Origin: Oscillospiraceae bacterium
GTDB lineage: Bacteria > Bacillota_A > Clostridia > Oscillospirales > WRJC01
Length of the DNA: 64,000 nt
Assembly: GCA_009782405.1 (NCBI GenBank)
Contig: WRJC01000014.1
Location: forward strand, 1 to 64,000
Reading direction: 5' to 3'
Position numbers and translations under genes: made by a program
Notes under the pieces: model-generated
Told to the model about the DNA's origin: nothing
Databases searched by the model: none
What the model saw: the letters and a program-made list of their open reading frames with translations, nothing else
Shown here: in pieces, positions 16,106-24,117 of the stretch
How the letters are laid out: every line of letters starts with the position of its first letter
How positions within the stretch are numbered: position 1 is the stretch's first letter

Positions 16106-17161
16106 ATGGAAACCATTGATTTTGCGAAAATCACAGATATCACCCGGCAAGACATGATAAGACAAGCGTTGTCATTTTACGATATAACCGTCATGAGCAT
16201 AGAAGCGTTAAATGACGACAGCGACGCCTTCAAATTGACGGACAGCGCGGGCACCCGATATTTTTTAAAAGTATACGGCAAAAGCAACGACGGCGATATT
16301 GTCCCCGGCGAAAGGGTGTACCATACATACGATCAAATACAGCTCGAGTCGGAGATACTGCATTTGCTTTCGGGAAGCGCGTCAAAAACCGCCGCGCCGG
16401 TAAAAAATATACATGGCGGCTTCGTGACGGCGCTTGCCCCCGAAACTGACGGCGAACCCGTTTTTGCCACAGTCACGTCGTTCATCGACGGGCTGACGGA
16501 AAAGCATACGGAAGCTCCCACGCCGGAAACGGCCCATATCGCGGGCGTATCTGCCGCCCTGCTTCATCTGGAATCGAAAAAGCTGTTGCTGCCCATCGCC
16601 GCAAAGCGTCCGCACAAACGCCAGGAGTATATACAAAAGATGCAGGATCGCATAGCGCAGGGGATTAAAATAGGCTCCATCACCGCCGCGCAGTATGAAA
16701 TGATAAGCCAATGTTGCGACGCGATAATAGATTGCATGAACCAACTCGACAAAGACCCCGAAAACAATGTCGGGCTTGTCCATACCGACATAATCAACGG
16801 GAACATAGTGTTTGCGCAAAATCGCGGGACGCTGATCGATTTTTCCCGCTCCGTCTATTCGTATTATTTGTTTGATTTAGCGGAAATGTGCCTGCACGGC
16901 AACTTCGGGGGTTCAAGCCCCGAATTGCAGAGGGCGATCCTATGCGGCTACCATTCCGTGAAGCCTTTGGCCGAATACGATTTATTTGCTATGCAAGCCC
17001 TTTTCGCCATGTTCATATTGACAATAATGGCGATGTGCATCGAATCCAAGGGGAACGCATGGATGGAAAGCGTGCTGAAGTGGTTCGCCGACGAGGTCCA
17101 CCCCGGCTTGATTGCGAGCACCGGCTATATGGATCCCGCGATTTTCAAAGGCATATTATAA
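16106..17161 (+). CDS. APH/choline-kinase-fold small-molecule kinase
   Basis: This 351-residue protein has the aminoglycoside-phosphotransferase fold. The catalytic block VHTDIINGNIVF (HxDxxxxN) is followed by the metal-binding IDFSRS. The N-terminal half contains a nucleotide-binding strand region (YFLKVYG, with the probable ATP-binding Lys). The fold is shared by aminoglycoside kinases, homoserine kinase II, choline kinase and hydroxylysine kinases, so the substrate is open. Start chosen at the ATG shortly after GGGAGG (16091). The HAD phosphatase gene follows 21 bases later and is probably co-transcribed. The gene diverges from the sirtuin operon. Confidence 0.82.
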   Translation: METIDFAKITDITRQDMIRQALSFYDITVMSIEALNDDSDAFKLTDSAGTRYFLKVYGKSNDGDIVPGERVYHTYDQIQLESEILHLLSGSASKTAAPVKNIHGGFVTALAPETDGEPVFATVTSFIDGLTEKHTEAPTPETAHIAGVSAALLHLESKKLLLPIAAKRPHKRQEYIQKMQDRIAQGIKIGSITAAQYEMISQCCDAIIDCMNQLDKDPENNVGLVHTDIINGNIVFAQNRGTLIDFSRSVYSYYLFDLAEMCLHGNFGGSSPELQRAILCGYHSVKPLAEYDLFAMQALFAMFILTIMAMCIESKGNAWMESVLKWFADEVHPGLIASTGYMDPAIFKGIL

Positions 17162-17182
17162 ATCATTTTTTGGAGGGTATTT

Positions 17183-17935
17183 TTGAAGAAATATAAAGCA
17201 ATAATTTTCGACGTCGGCGATACCCTGCTTGAACATTATCCGAGCCAAAGGCAAATTTACGTTGAGCGAATGAAAGCATTGGGATTTGCAGTTGACGATT
17301 CAACCGCCGATAAAATCGCCGCCGCCTTGGAAAAAGCTTCCCACGAACAAATTGCCAAAGAACAAAACGGAGCGCCTCGAATGTCTGACGCGGACTTTGA
17401 AATCATGCTTGACACAGCGGCGGTAAAGTGCGTCGCCAAGCAGCAGGACGCAATGTTGTTTTTGGAAAACCTCAGGCGCATCCCGCTTCCAAAGCAGGAA
17501 TTGAGGCTCATGCCCGGCACGCTTGAAACCCTTGCGGCGTTGAAAAATAAAAGTTTCCGCTTAGCCATTGTGTCCAACCATCGCGCATGGCTTCCCGATT
17601 ATTTGGAAAAAATAGGATTGGCGGGATTTTTTGAAACTATCGTCGTTTCCGATATTGCAGGCGTTGAGAAACCGGATGCCCGCATTATGCAGATAGCCTT
17701 GGAAAAGCTGTCATTGGACGCCGCAGAGTGTTTGTATGTCGGGGATCACCCTTTTGATGTTCTATGTTCTAAAAAAGCGGGGATAGATTGTGCATGGCTT
17801 ACAGCGTCCAATAGCGTTTTGCCCGACAGCGTCCCGTATAAAGAAGATTATCGAATCCAAAAATTGTGTGATTTATTGCAGAAACTCTCTTTCCAAAATA
17901 CATTGTGTCAAATGTTGGACGAAAAACAGGGTTAA
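17183..17935 (+). CDS. HAD-superfamily hydrolase (phosphatase)
   Basis: This protein of 250 residues has HAD motif I (IFDVGDTLLE, where the second Asp of the usual DxD is present as DVGD), motif II (IVSNH), the motif III Lys (GVEKPDA) and motif IV (YVGDHPFDV). It should dephosphorylate a small metabolite. The start is a TTG five bases after TGGAGGG. The C-terminal 45 residues after CAWL (SNSVLPDSVPYKEDYRIQKL and on) extend past the usual HAD end. A 21-base piece of its 3' coding region (17777-17797) recurs with one mismatch at 20061-20081, which suggests the end of this gene was copied or rearranged. It lies in a run with the kinase upstream and an unknown protein downstream. Confidence 0.88.
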   Translation: MKKYKAIIFDVGDTLLEHYPSQRQIYVERMKALGFAVDDSTADKIAAALEKASHEQIAKEQNGAPRMSDADFEIMLDTAAVKCVAKQQDAMLFLENLRRIPLPKQELRLMPGTLETLAALKNKSFRLAIVSNHRAWLPDYLEKIGLAGFFETIVVSDIAGVEKPDARIMQIALEKLSLDAAECLYVGDHPFDVLCSKKAGIDCAWLTASNSVLPDSVPYKEDYRIQKLCDLLQKLSFQNTLCQMLDEKQG

Positions 17936-17967
17936 AAATTCGAGATAAAAAATAGGAGAAAATAACA

Positions 17968-18696
17968 ATGGCTGGTACAGCAACGCATATTGCGATAGCC
18001 GATAAAATAAACAGCATTTTGGGAGATGGCGCAATAAAAAACCTTCCGTTGTTTTTCGGCGGAAACTTAGCGCCTGACGCTATACACGCAAAAAAGGATT
18101 ATAAAAGGGCAGATAAAAAACATTCCCATTTGTGCGATGGGATACGCTCATACGGCTACGGATATCCTGAAATAGCAAAGCTATTCAAAGACAGGGTAAA
18201 TGAATTTATCGAAAAATATTACATGACCGCAGGCGAGGATAAAGATTTGTACTTTGGTTACATCGTCCATTTGCTTGCTGATGAATTTTATCTTCTTTCA
18301 GTATATAAGCGGCTTGAAAATCATCTAAAAAACAACGGGGCAAATCCCGATGAACCGGGGTTTCGTAAAAATTTAGCCGACGAAGTAAATAACGGCGGCC
18401 ATAGAGAGTTTTTCAGCGATACTTCATACATAATCGACATATCAGCACATGAGTATGATTTCAAACAAAACGTCGTCGATGTTCTTGAAGCGGCTTGGGA
18501 TTACGAAGTCAAAGAATATATAGGCGCAAACGAAATAAACATAAGCAAGCGGTGGGTTATTGATAATTTTTTCAAAAGCGAAAAAACGAAAAGCAATGAT
18601 TACAATGAAATGGCGGCAAATTTCGTTGAGCTCGCCGCGAACGACGCAATCGCCCGCCTTTCATGCAAAGATGGTATCATAAAATTGTTGCGATAA
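17968..18696 (+). CDS. Uncharacterised protein, resembling zinc-dependent phospholipase C family
   Basis: This 242-residue protein has no signal peptide. It carries several conserved-looking His and Asp residues: THIAIADKI near the N-terminus, GGNLAPDAIH (about 31-40), KHSHL, and GYIVHLLADEF in the middle. The last of these looks like the metal-binding HxxxDE helix of zinc-dependent phospholipase C/S1-P1-type proteins. Homologues seem to be common but unstudied in gut Clostridia. The ATG follows AGGAG at a short distance. Its last codons overlap a different open frame that carries a Nudix-like fragment. Codon use looks more AT-rich than that of neighbouring metabolic genes, suggesting recent arrival. 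The function is a guess. Confidence 0.6.
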   Translation: MAGTATHIAIADKINSILGDGAIKNLPLFFGGNLAPDAIHAKKDYKRADKKHSHLCDGIRSYGYGYPEIAKLFKDRVNEFIEKYYMTAGEDKDLYFGYIVHLLADEFYLLSVYKRLENHLKNNGANPDEPGFRKNLADEVNNGGHREFFSDTSYIIDISAHEYDFKQNVVDVLEAAWDYEVKEYIGANEINISKRWVIDNFFKSEKTKSNDYNEMAANFVELAANDAIARLSCKDGIIKLLR

Positions 18697-18812
18697 TAAA
18701 ACATCGCGGATGGGATTGCACGGGCGGTCAAATAAAAATCGGCGAATCTGTTGAGGACGGCGTGTTGCGGGAGATACTGATTGACAAAATTCCCGGAGTA
18801 TGGTATAATTAA
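18663..18812 (+). pseudogene. Decayed Nudix hydrolase fragment
   Basis: A short open frame, overlapping the end of the previous gene in another frame, reads HRGWDCTGGQIKIGESVED followed by GVLREI. This matches the Nudix box pattern GGxIxxGESxEDxxxREI and the RGWxxPGGH lead-in. The EE pair of the box is lost (ID instead), and the frame stops six codons later. The start of a Nudix domain is missing. The last codons coincide exactly with the consensus promoter of the next gene. I read it as a gene remnant, not an active enzyme. A chance match is possible but unlikely given the length of the pattern. Confidence 0.5.
18781..18809 (+). promoter_or_regulatory. Perfect SigA-type promoter of the DUF3990 module
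   Basis: TTGACA (18781-18786), a 17-base spacer and TATAAT (18804-18809) form a full consensus promoter. It lies 35 bases upstream of the first ATG of the DUF3990 gene and inside the Nudix remnant. Confidence 0.85.
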
Positions 18813-18844
18813 TAAATAATAGCATAGAGGGTCGGGCCGGGATA

Positions 18845-19609
18845 ATGATGGATACAGAAACAATGTCAGGAGCGTCATTTACCAATGAAACTGTTCGAGC
18901 GCATATTGACATAGAAAATAAAGCCGCAAAAAACGGAAAGCTTCTTCTATATCATGGGAGTCCCGTTCAAGATTTCGAGCCTTTTTATGGAGGCGGCAGA
19001 GATTATCATGATTATGGAAAAGGCTTATATTGCGTGTACGGCACGGACGCGGGGCTCGGTTTGGCAAAAGAATGGGCTTGCCAGCATGAGGATCATAGTC
19101 ATGCCTATATATACATTTATGAGTTTGAATACGCGGGCATAAACCCAAAGCTTATCCTGAATTTAAGCGAGTATGAGCCAATATATTGGTTATCAGTGTT
19201 AGCCCGGCACAGATACTCGGCGAATGAAACTAACATACAGCGGCAACGCCGATTACGTATGATAGAGATGTTTCCAGTTGATTTCGAGCAGTATGAGATA
19301 ATCAAGGGTTGGCGGGCAAACGATAAATATTATGCGTTCCTCAGTTTGTTTTTAAGCGAAGCCATTTCATACGAGGCAGTCAAAGCGGCTCTGGGCATAG
19401 GAGACTTGGGGTATCAGTTCGTTATAAAAGGCGAAGGGGCCTATAAAAATTGCAAGCGCATTGGGATTATACCTATAACATCGGAAGAATACGCGGACTT
19501 TTATAAATCATACCACGAGAAAGACGAAAAATCCCGGCAGCAATTAAATTCTTTGCGGGATATCGAGGGGAAAACATTGAATCAAATCCTGTCGGAAGGT
19601 GGGTTATAG
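18845..19609 (+). CDS. DUF3990-domain protein (ADP-ribosyltransferase-like, possible toxin)
   Basis: This 254-residue protein contains a DUF3990-type domain (about residues 30-215): LLYHGSPVQDFEPF, then DYGKGLYCV, then GLAKEWA. The His of YHGS and the Tyr of GKGLYC are placed as in the H-Y-E class of ADP-ribosyltransferase folds, to which DUF3990 is thought to belong. Known DUF3990 genes are often found with small DUF3791 partners in toxin-antitoxin-like pairs. This one is longer and carries an extra charged C-terminal tail. The start at 18845 has only a weak ribosome binding site; the next in-frame ATG is at 18848. The stop is directly followed by the GTG of the partner gene. Target and activity are unknown. 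Confidence 0.68.
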   Translation: MMDTETMSGASFTNETVRAHIDIENKAAKNGKLLLYHGSPVQDFEPFYGGGRDYHDYGKGLYCVYGTDAGLGLAKEWACQHEDHSHAYIYIYEFEYAGINPKLILNLSEYEPIYWLSVLARHRYSANETNIQRQRRLRMIEMFPVDFEQYEIIKGWRANDKYYAFLSLFLSEAISYEAVKAALGIGDLGYQFVIKGEGAYKNCKRIGIIPITSEEYADFYKSYHEKDEKSRQQLNSLRDIEGKTLNQILSEGGL

Positions 19610-20053
19610 GTGCAAAATTCAAATACAAATATAGACTGGTTCATGGTTGGGGTCAAGCAAAGGAACTTGTCGGAAGCGATGGGTTTTGCCAAAGCGGCCT
19701 TCGATGACGATGCAGTTTCCTTTTTCGATAAATTTGCCAAGTCCGGCTACCGGAAAGCATTTGAGAAAAATTCAGGCAGGGTGACTTTAGGCTGTTCGGG
19801 TTCGGAGCTTGCCTTAATGATATATGACCGGCAGGCGGCTGAGTACCGCGATAAATACGATTTCTTCGATATAACCGAGCCGAAAGAGCATTGGATAGGA
19901 CACGCCTTAGGGTATTTGCAAGGCAGGTCGCAGCTGACTTTCGAGCAGATATTCGAGAAGTTTCCGTTGGAGAACTGGTATCGGAAATACATTCTGCATG
20001 AAGCATCGGACCAAGTCCTGTGGGACAAGACTTTGGGGCAATATATCAATTAG
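19610..20053 (+). CDS. Unknown protein paired with DUF3990 protein (possible antitoxin or co-factor)
   Basis: This protein of 147 residues has no recognisable domain, signal peptide or membrane segment. It is rich in Phe, Tyr, Asp and Lys and looks mainly helical. Its GTG start abuts the stop of the DUF3990 gene with no gap and sits six bases after GGAAGGTGGG, so the two are one translational unit. The tight pairing suggests a toxin-antitoxin or effector-immunity relation, with this protein second. That order is unusual, because antitoxins more often come first. Just after its stop comes a remnant of HAD coding sequence. Confidence 0.6.
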   Translation: MQNSNTNIDWFMVGVKQRNLSEAMGFAKAAFDDDAVSFFDKFAKSGYRKAFEKNSGRVTLGCSGSELALMIYDRQAAEYRDKYDFFDITEPKEHWIGHALGYLQGRSQLTFEQIFEKFPLENWYRKYILHEASDQVLWDKTLGQYIN

Positions 20054-20054
20054 A

Positions 20055-20102
20055 AAAAGAGCGGGGATAGCTTGTGCATGGAATAACCCCAAATATGTGT
20101 AG
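20055..20102 (+). pseudogene. Remnant of HAD-phosphatase 3' coding sequence
   Basis: A short frame reads KRAGIACAWNNPKYV and stop, which resembles the C-terminus of a HAD phosphatase. Bases 20061-20081 match bases 17777-17797 of the HAD gene at 20 of 21 positions, in the same coding frame (KKAGIDCAW against KRAGIACAW). There is no start codon or upstream HAD domain. It is best explained as the original or duplicated end of the HAD gene, separated by the intervening 2.3 kb. Confidence 0.5.
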
Positions 20103-20115
20103 GAGACTGACAATC

Positions 20116-20919
20116 ATGGACGAAACGACAAAAATCATTCGGGATTTTTACGATTCAAATGTTCAAAAAGAATGGAACCGCACCATGGGCAGGCCGGAAT
20201 TTTTGCTGACTTGCCGGATGTTTGAGCGTTATATAAAACACGGCGAAAAGGTGTTGGACATCGGCGGCGGGCCGGGCCGCTATTCGCTATGGCTCGCAAA
20301 CAGGGGCTGCGATGTCACATTGTTCGACCTTTCGCCCGAAAACGCCAAATTCGCGGCGGAACGCGCCGCCGAGCAAAGTCTTTCAATCAAAACCGTCGCG
20401 GGCGACGCGAGGGAAGCGGACAAGCTGGTTGCCGGACAATTCGACCATGTCCTGCTCATGGGGCCGATGTATCATCTTTTTGAAGAAACAGACAGGATAG
20501 CCGCCGTGAACGCGGCCTTGAAATTGCTGAAGCCGGGCGGAAAAATTTTCATATCTTTTTTAAATATGTTTTCGGGCATTATCTACTACATGAAGCATCT
20601 GCCGGATATTTCCGCCGATCCTGTCGGCGACGAATTCACAAAAAAAGTCATCGAGGGAAAAAGTTTTGGTTGCGACGCTTTCACAAAAGCCTTTTTCATC
20701 GATTTGAGGGAGATTTTGCCATTTATGGCGCAGTTTCCGCTTGAAAAGCTGCATTTTTTCGGGCAGGAAGGAGTAATCGCCCCTTGCGAAACCAACATCA
20801 TGCAGCAAAGCCGCGAAGTCGTCGATATGTGGCTCGATTTTAGCGAAGCCGTTTGGCAGCGTGAAGAATTTTTAAGCTATTCCGAGCATTTGATGTATGT
20901 AGGCAAAAAAACACAATAG
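20116..20919 (+). CDS. Class I SAM-dependent methyltransferase
   Basis: This 267-residue soluble protein has the class I SAM fold. Motif I is VLDIGGGPGRYSLWLA (about residues 40-55), the acidic residue ending strand 2 is in CDVTLFDLS, and motif IV is HVLLMGPMYHL. The C-terminal part, with FSGIIYYMKHLPD and later segments, follows the small-molecule methyltransferase pattern. The substrate is unknown. The ATG lies ten bases after AGGAG. An upstream in-frame start at 20074 falls within the HAD remnant and is unlikely. It is probably co-transcribed with the flavoprotein downstream, although 86 bases separate them. Confidence 0.88.
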   Translation: MDETTKIIRDFYDSNVQKEWNRTMGRPEFLLTCRMFERYIKHGEKVLDIGGGPGRYSLWLANRGCDVTLFDLSPENAKFAAERAAEQSLSIKTVAGDAREADKLVAGQFDHVLLMGPMYHLFEETDRIAAVNAALKLLKPGGKIFISFLNMFSGIIYYMKHLPDISADPVGDEFTKKVIEGKSFGCDAFTKAFFIDLREILPFMAQFPLEKLHFFGQEGVIAPCETNIMQQSREVVDMWLDFSEAVWQREEFLSYSEHLMYVGKKTQ

Positions 20920-21005
20920 GACACTATATAAGTGATGTGCAATGGATGCACACGATGTATGCGATATGACCCGGTTAAAAATAATATTGGGAGGAAAAAA
21001 CAAAC

Positions 21006-21731
21006 ATGAACATAACGATCGTAAACGGCACGGAACAAAAAGGCTGCACTTTTGCGATGAAAGAGCTGTTTCTTTGTGCAATGGGCGACGGGCACAATAT
21101 AAGCGAATATTACCTGCCCCGCGATTGCCCTGTGTTTTGCACCGGCTGCAAAGCGTGTTTTTTCCGCAGCATCGTCGTCTGCCCGCATTCAGAATACACT
21201 GTTCCGATATGGGATAGCATACTAAAAGCGGATTTGCTGGTGTTTGCCTCGCCGACTTACGTGTTCCACGCCACGGCGCAAATGAAAGCGCTGCTCGACC
21301 ACTTCGGCACGAAATGGATGGCGCACTCGCCGGAAAAGCCGATGTTCGGCAAGCAGGCGGTCATCGTCGCAAACGCGATCGGCCAGGGCATGGGCAAAAC
21401 CGCCGGCGACATAAAAGACAGCCTAGATTTTTGGGGCGTCGCCCGCACATATGTCATCAAACAGGCATTGTTTCAGGCGAAATGGGACAATGTCTCCGCC
21501 AAACGCAAAGCGGCCATCGGGAAGCGGTGCGAAAAGGCGGCGGCAAAAATAAATTCAAAAAAGCGCGTCACTCCGCATATCAAGATAAGATGGTTGTTTT
21601 TCATCATGAAGACAGCGCAAAAAATGATAGACAAAACGGAACGCAAAGCGGGCCGCGAAAGCACGGCGGATTACAGGCATTGGAAAGATAACGGCTGGCT
21701 GGACGGCAAAAAGCCGTGGCGCGACAAGTAA
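21006..21731 (+). CDS. Flavodoxin-like NAD(P)H-dependent oxidoreductase
   Basis: This protein of 241 residues starts with the flavodoxin-fold strand MNITIVNGT. The Cys-bearing segment CTGCKACFF (about 40-48) is typical of iron-sulfur-type flavoproteins or FMN reductases of anaerobes. FASPTYVFHATAQMKALLD is the conserved FMN phosphate and ribityl loop region. A 60-residue basic C-terminal extension follows the flavodoxin domain. The ATG follows GGGAGGAAAAAA. It probably reduces quinones, metals or an unknown electron acceptor. Confidence 0.82.
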   Translation: MNITIVNGTEQKGCTFAMKELFLCAMGDGHNISEYYLPRDCPVFCTGCKACFFRSIVVCPHSEYTVPIWDSILKADLLVFASPTYVFHATAQMKALLDHFGTKWMAHSPEKPMFGKQAVIVANAIGQGMGKTAGDIKDSLDFWGVARTYVIKQALFQAKWDNVSAKRKAAIGKRCEKAAAKINSKKRVTPHIKIRWLFFIMKTAQKMIDKTERKAGRESTADYRHWKDNGWLDGKKPWRDK

Positions 21732-21750
21732 AAAGAATGTAGAAGGCGCG

Positions 21751-21779
21751 TTGACAAAAAACAGACTGTATGATATAAT
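21751..21779 (+). promoter_or_regulatory. Perfect SigA-type promoter
   Basis: TTGACA (21751-21756), a 17-base spacer and TATAAT (21774-21779) lie 50 bases before the URO-D-like gene. Confidence 0.87.
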
Positions 21780-21828
21780 TTTATGTGAAACCGGCCAAAA
21801 TTATTAATAAGAAAGAATGGGGATTGCC

Positions 21829-22893
21829 ATGAATTATAATCTGACGGATTACGAAACCCTGGAACTCAAACCGGATTATCGGGAAACGATAAAGCGCTAC
21901 GAGGCTTTTTGGAACGGCGGCATGATCGACCGCCCGATTGTCAGCGTGACCGCCCCGAACCCGGAATACAAAGAGGCGCCGTATTACACGAACAACTATT
22001 ATACGCGCATGAATGGCGATTTGGATGAAATTGTGCGGCAAATTGTCTGCAATGCCAAAAAAACCGCCTATATCGGCGAGGCTGTCCCGCAGCCTTTTTT
22101 GAGTTTCGGCTGCGACGAGCTGGCGGCGTTCTGCGGCGGGGAAACGCTTCATTTTTGCAGGGACGACCACGACACGAACTGGTCGGAGGCGTTTATCGAA
22201 GACTGGGAATCCGAAATGCCGCTGAGGGTGCGCGAGGACAACCCCCTTTGGCTCAGAATGCAGGCGTTTTTGGACAAATGCGCCGAAGCGATGCAGGGCA
22301 AAATGCTGTTTCACGCCCTCGACCTGCATTCGAACCTCGATCTTTTGCTCGCTATGCGCGGGGGGGAAAAATTATGCCTTGACCTAAAAGACAAGCCCGA
22401 AATAATAGATGTGGCGCTGGACCAGTCCATATCTTTATTCGAATATTTTTACAACAAAGCTTTCAAAAAATATAATCTGCCCGGCGTCAACGGGATAACC
22501 CTGCAATGCGATTTTTCATGCATGATAAGCACGCCCATGTTCCGGCGCTTTGCCCTGCCCTATCTTGAACGCGAAGCCGCGTATAACAACGGCCGGGTTT
22601 CATATCATTGGGACGGAGTGACCGCGCTCACCCACACAAACGATTTGATTTCCTCAAAAGGCCTGTACGCGATGGCGTTTGTGCCGGGGGCGGGAAACGG
22701 CTCCCACATCGATTATCTCGATTTATACGCGAAAGTGCAAAAAGGCGGCAAAGCCGTGTCAGTCTGGGGGAGCATGGACGAGTGCAAATATATGCACAAA
22801 TATCTGCAACCGGACAAGACAATGTACAGCACGCACGCAGCGACAATCCAAGAAGCGGAAGAACTTCTGGAATGGTTTAAAAAGAATACGTGA
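21829..22893 (+). CDS. URO-D superfamily-like protein
   Basis: This 354-residue protein resembles the divergent URO-D-fold group often labelled trimethylamine corrinoid protein 2 in databases. Its opening (RYEAFWNGGMIDRPIVSV) and its closing barrel strands (YAMAFVPGAGNG and YSTHAATIQEAEELLEWF) follow that pattern. No catalytic residue can be assigned with confidence. I start at the ATG at 21829, five bases after GGGGA; an ATG at 21817 in frame lies too close to its own upstream site. It has its own promoter and appears monocistronic. It is one of three URO-D-type genes in the window. Reaction unknown. Confidence 0.7.
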   Translation: MNYNLTDYETLELKPDYRETIKRYEAFWNGGMIDRPIVSVTAPNPEYKEAPYYTNNYYTRMNGDLDEIVRQIVCNAKKTAYIGEAVPQPFLSFGCDELAAFCGGETLHFCRDDHDTNWSEAFIEDWESEMPLRVREDNPLWLRMQAFLDKCAEAMQGKMLFHALDLHSNLDLLLAMRGGEKLCLDLKDKPEIIDVALDQSISLFEYFYNKAFKKYNLPGVNGITLQCDFSCMISTPMFRRFALPYLEREAAYNNGRVSYHWDGVTALTHTNDLISSKGLYAMAFVPGAGNGSHIDYLDLYAKVQKGGKAVSVWGSMDECKYMHKYLQPDKTMYSTHAATIQEAEELLEWFKKNT

Positions 22894-22944
22894 ACAAAAG
22901 GCAAAACTGACATTCCAATCTGAAAATTCATGCCTGGATATAAA

Positions 22945-22977
22945 TTTGTTTGCGCAGATTACGCAATTTAAAACAAA
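22945..22977 (+). other. Imperfect hairpin in the region upstream of the tad operon
   Basis: The 204 bases between 22893 and 23098 hold no gene. An imperfect inverted repeat pairs TTTGTTTGCG with CGCAA and AAACAAA around a short loop. It has no run of T afterwards and may be a weak terminator or part of the tad leader. No good SigA promoter was found here. A GG-N11-GC sequence at 23051-23066 resembles a sigma-54 promoter with one base too many. Confidence 0.3.
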
Positions 22978-23097
22978 GTTGTGACCGGTTTGAGATTAAA
23001 ATGCAAAAAAAAATAAAAAATAATCATATTTGTGACTGAATTGAGAGCGTGGCGTGGTATATTGCATACATGGATTATATCAAGGTGGTATCAAACC

Positions 23098-24117
23098 ATG
23101 AAAATGAAATTATTGATCGCCACTGCGGATTCAGATTACGCCGAACATCTTTCCGGTGTTTTGTCCGAAAAACATTCGGAAACATTCGAGCTTTTCGTTT
23201 GCACTTCCGCAGATCGCCTGCACAAACTTCTTTCCGGCGGAAAATTTGAAATAGCTCTCGCAGATCCGGAATTCGTTTCCTCTGAAAATTTCAGTTCGGT
23301 TTCCCTTTTGCTGGCGCTATCGGATCAAGGGGAATTGATCGGCGACGGGGGAGGCGATGTCAAAAAAATTTGCAAATACCAGCGCATTTCGTCGATAGTC
23401 GGAAACATTTTTGAACATTATTCAAAAATAAGCGGCGCCATAAACGGCTCAGGCACAAAAATTTCTTCTATCAGCGCTGTTTGGTCCCCTTCCGGCGGAT
23501 CCGGCAAAACCACGGTGGCTTTGGCTTATGCCTGCCGCAAAGTGTCGGAAGGGAAAAAGGCGACATATTTGAATATGGAAAATTTTGCGAGCACGCCGGC
23601 GTATTTTCAGGGAATGGGAAAAAGCATCAGCAAAATATTTGAAAATTTCGAATCCAATATCCGGATGTTCGTGACCGCCGTGCGCCAGACAGATGCGCTT
23701 TCGGGAATTTCATATTTCGGCGAACCGGAAAACTACGAAGATATGAACATACTGTCTGAAAACGACATAGAAAATTTGATTTTGGCGTGCGCCGCCGAAA
23801 CAGAAGAATTGGTGGTGGATTTGTCCTCGGGGTGCGACGCCCGCACAAAAAAAGTTTTCGAACTGGCGGATGCGGTGCTGGTCGTGTGCGACCCTTCGAG
23901 CACATCGCAGGCAAAATTAAAGCAATTTGCAAACCAACACGATATTTTCGGAAAAATAAAATCCAAAATTGTTTTGATAAACAACAAAGGCGCGGAAATC
24001 CAGGGCTTGGATATAGAAAGATCGATACAGCTTCCTTTCGTAAATTCGGAGGATCCGGTATCGATTTTTAAATTCTTGGCAAACGAAATCGAAGATTGGC
24101 GGGTGAAAATGTCATGA
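23098..24117 (+). CDS. tadZ: TadZ/CpaE-like pilus localisation ATPase
   Basis: This 339-residue protein joins an N-terminal receiver-like domain (about 1-105) to a ParA/MinD-type ATPase domain. The deviant Walker A motif is PSGGSGKTTVALAYA (about 135-149). Proteins of this type (TadZ/CpaE) place the Tad pilus machine at the cell pole or membrane. The receiver-like domain seems to lack the usual phosphorylation site, as in other TadZ proteins. The start at 23098 lies nine bases after AAGGTGG. Its TGA overlaps the CpaF ATG, and ten more tad-type genes follow in the same direction. Confidence 0.85.
   Translation: MKMKLLIATADSDYAEHLSGVLSEKHSETFELFVCTSADRLHKLLSGGKFEIALADPEFVSSENFSSVSLLLALSDQGELIGDGGGDVKKICKYQRISSIVGNIFEHYSKISGAINGSGTKISSISAVWSPSGGSGKTTVALAYACRKVSEGKKATYLNMENFASTPAYFQGMGKSISKIFENFESNIRMFVTAVRQTDALSGISYFGEPENYEDMNILSENDIENLILACAAETEELVVDLSSGCDARTKKVFELADAVLVVCDPSSTSQAKLKQFANQHDIFGKIKSKIVLINNKGAEIQGLDIERSIQLPFVNSEDPVSIFKFLANEIEDWRVKMS

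Noticed and set aside
20920..21005. Small gene or operator between methyltransferase and flavoprotein
   Set aside because: Only a short GTGCA/TGCAC inverted repeat is seen; no frame or promoter is convincing.
23051..23066. Possible sigma-54 promoter (GG and GC elements) before tadZ
   Set aside because: The distance is eleven bases instead of the strict ten, and no sigma-54 activator gene is near.
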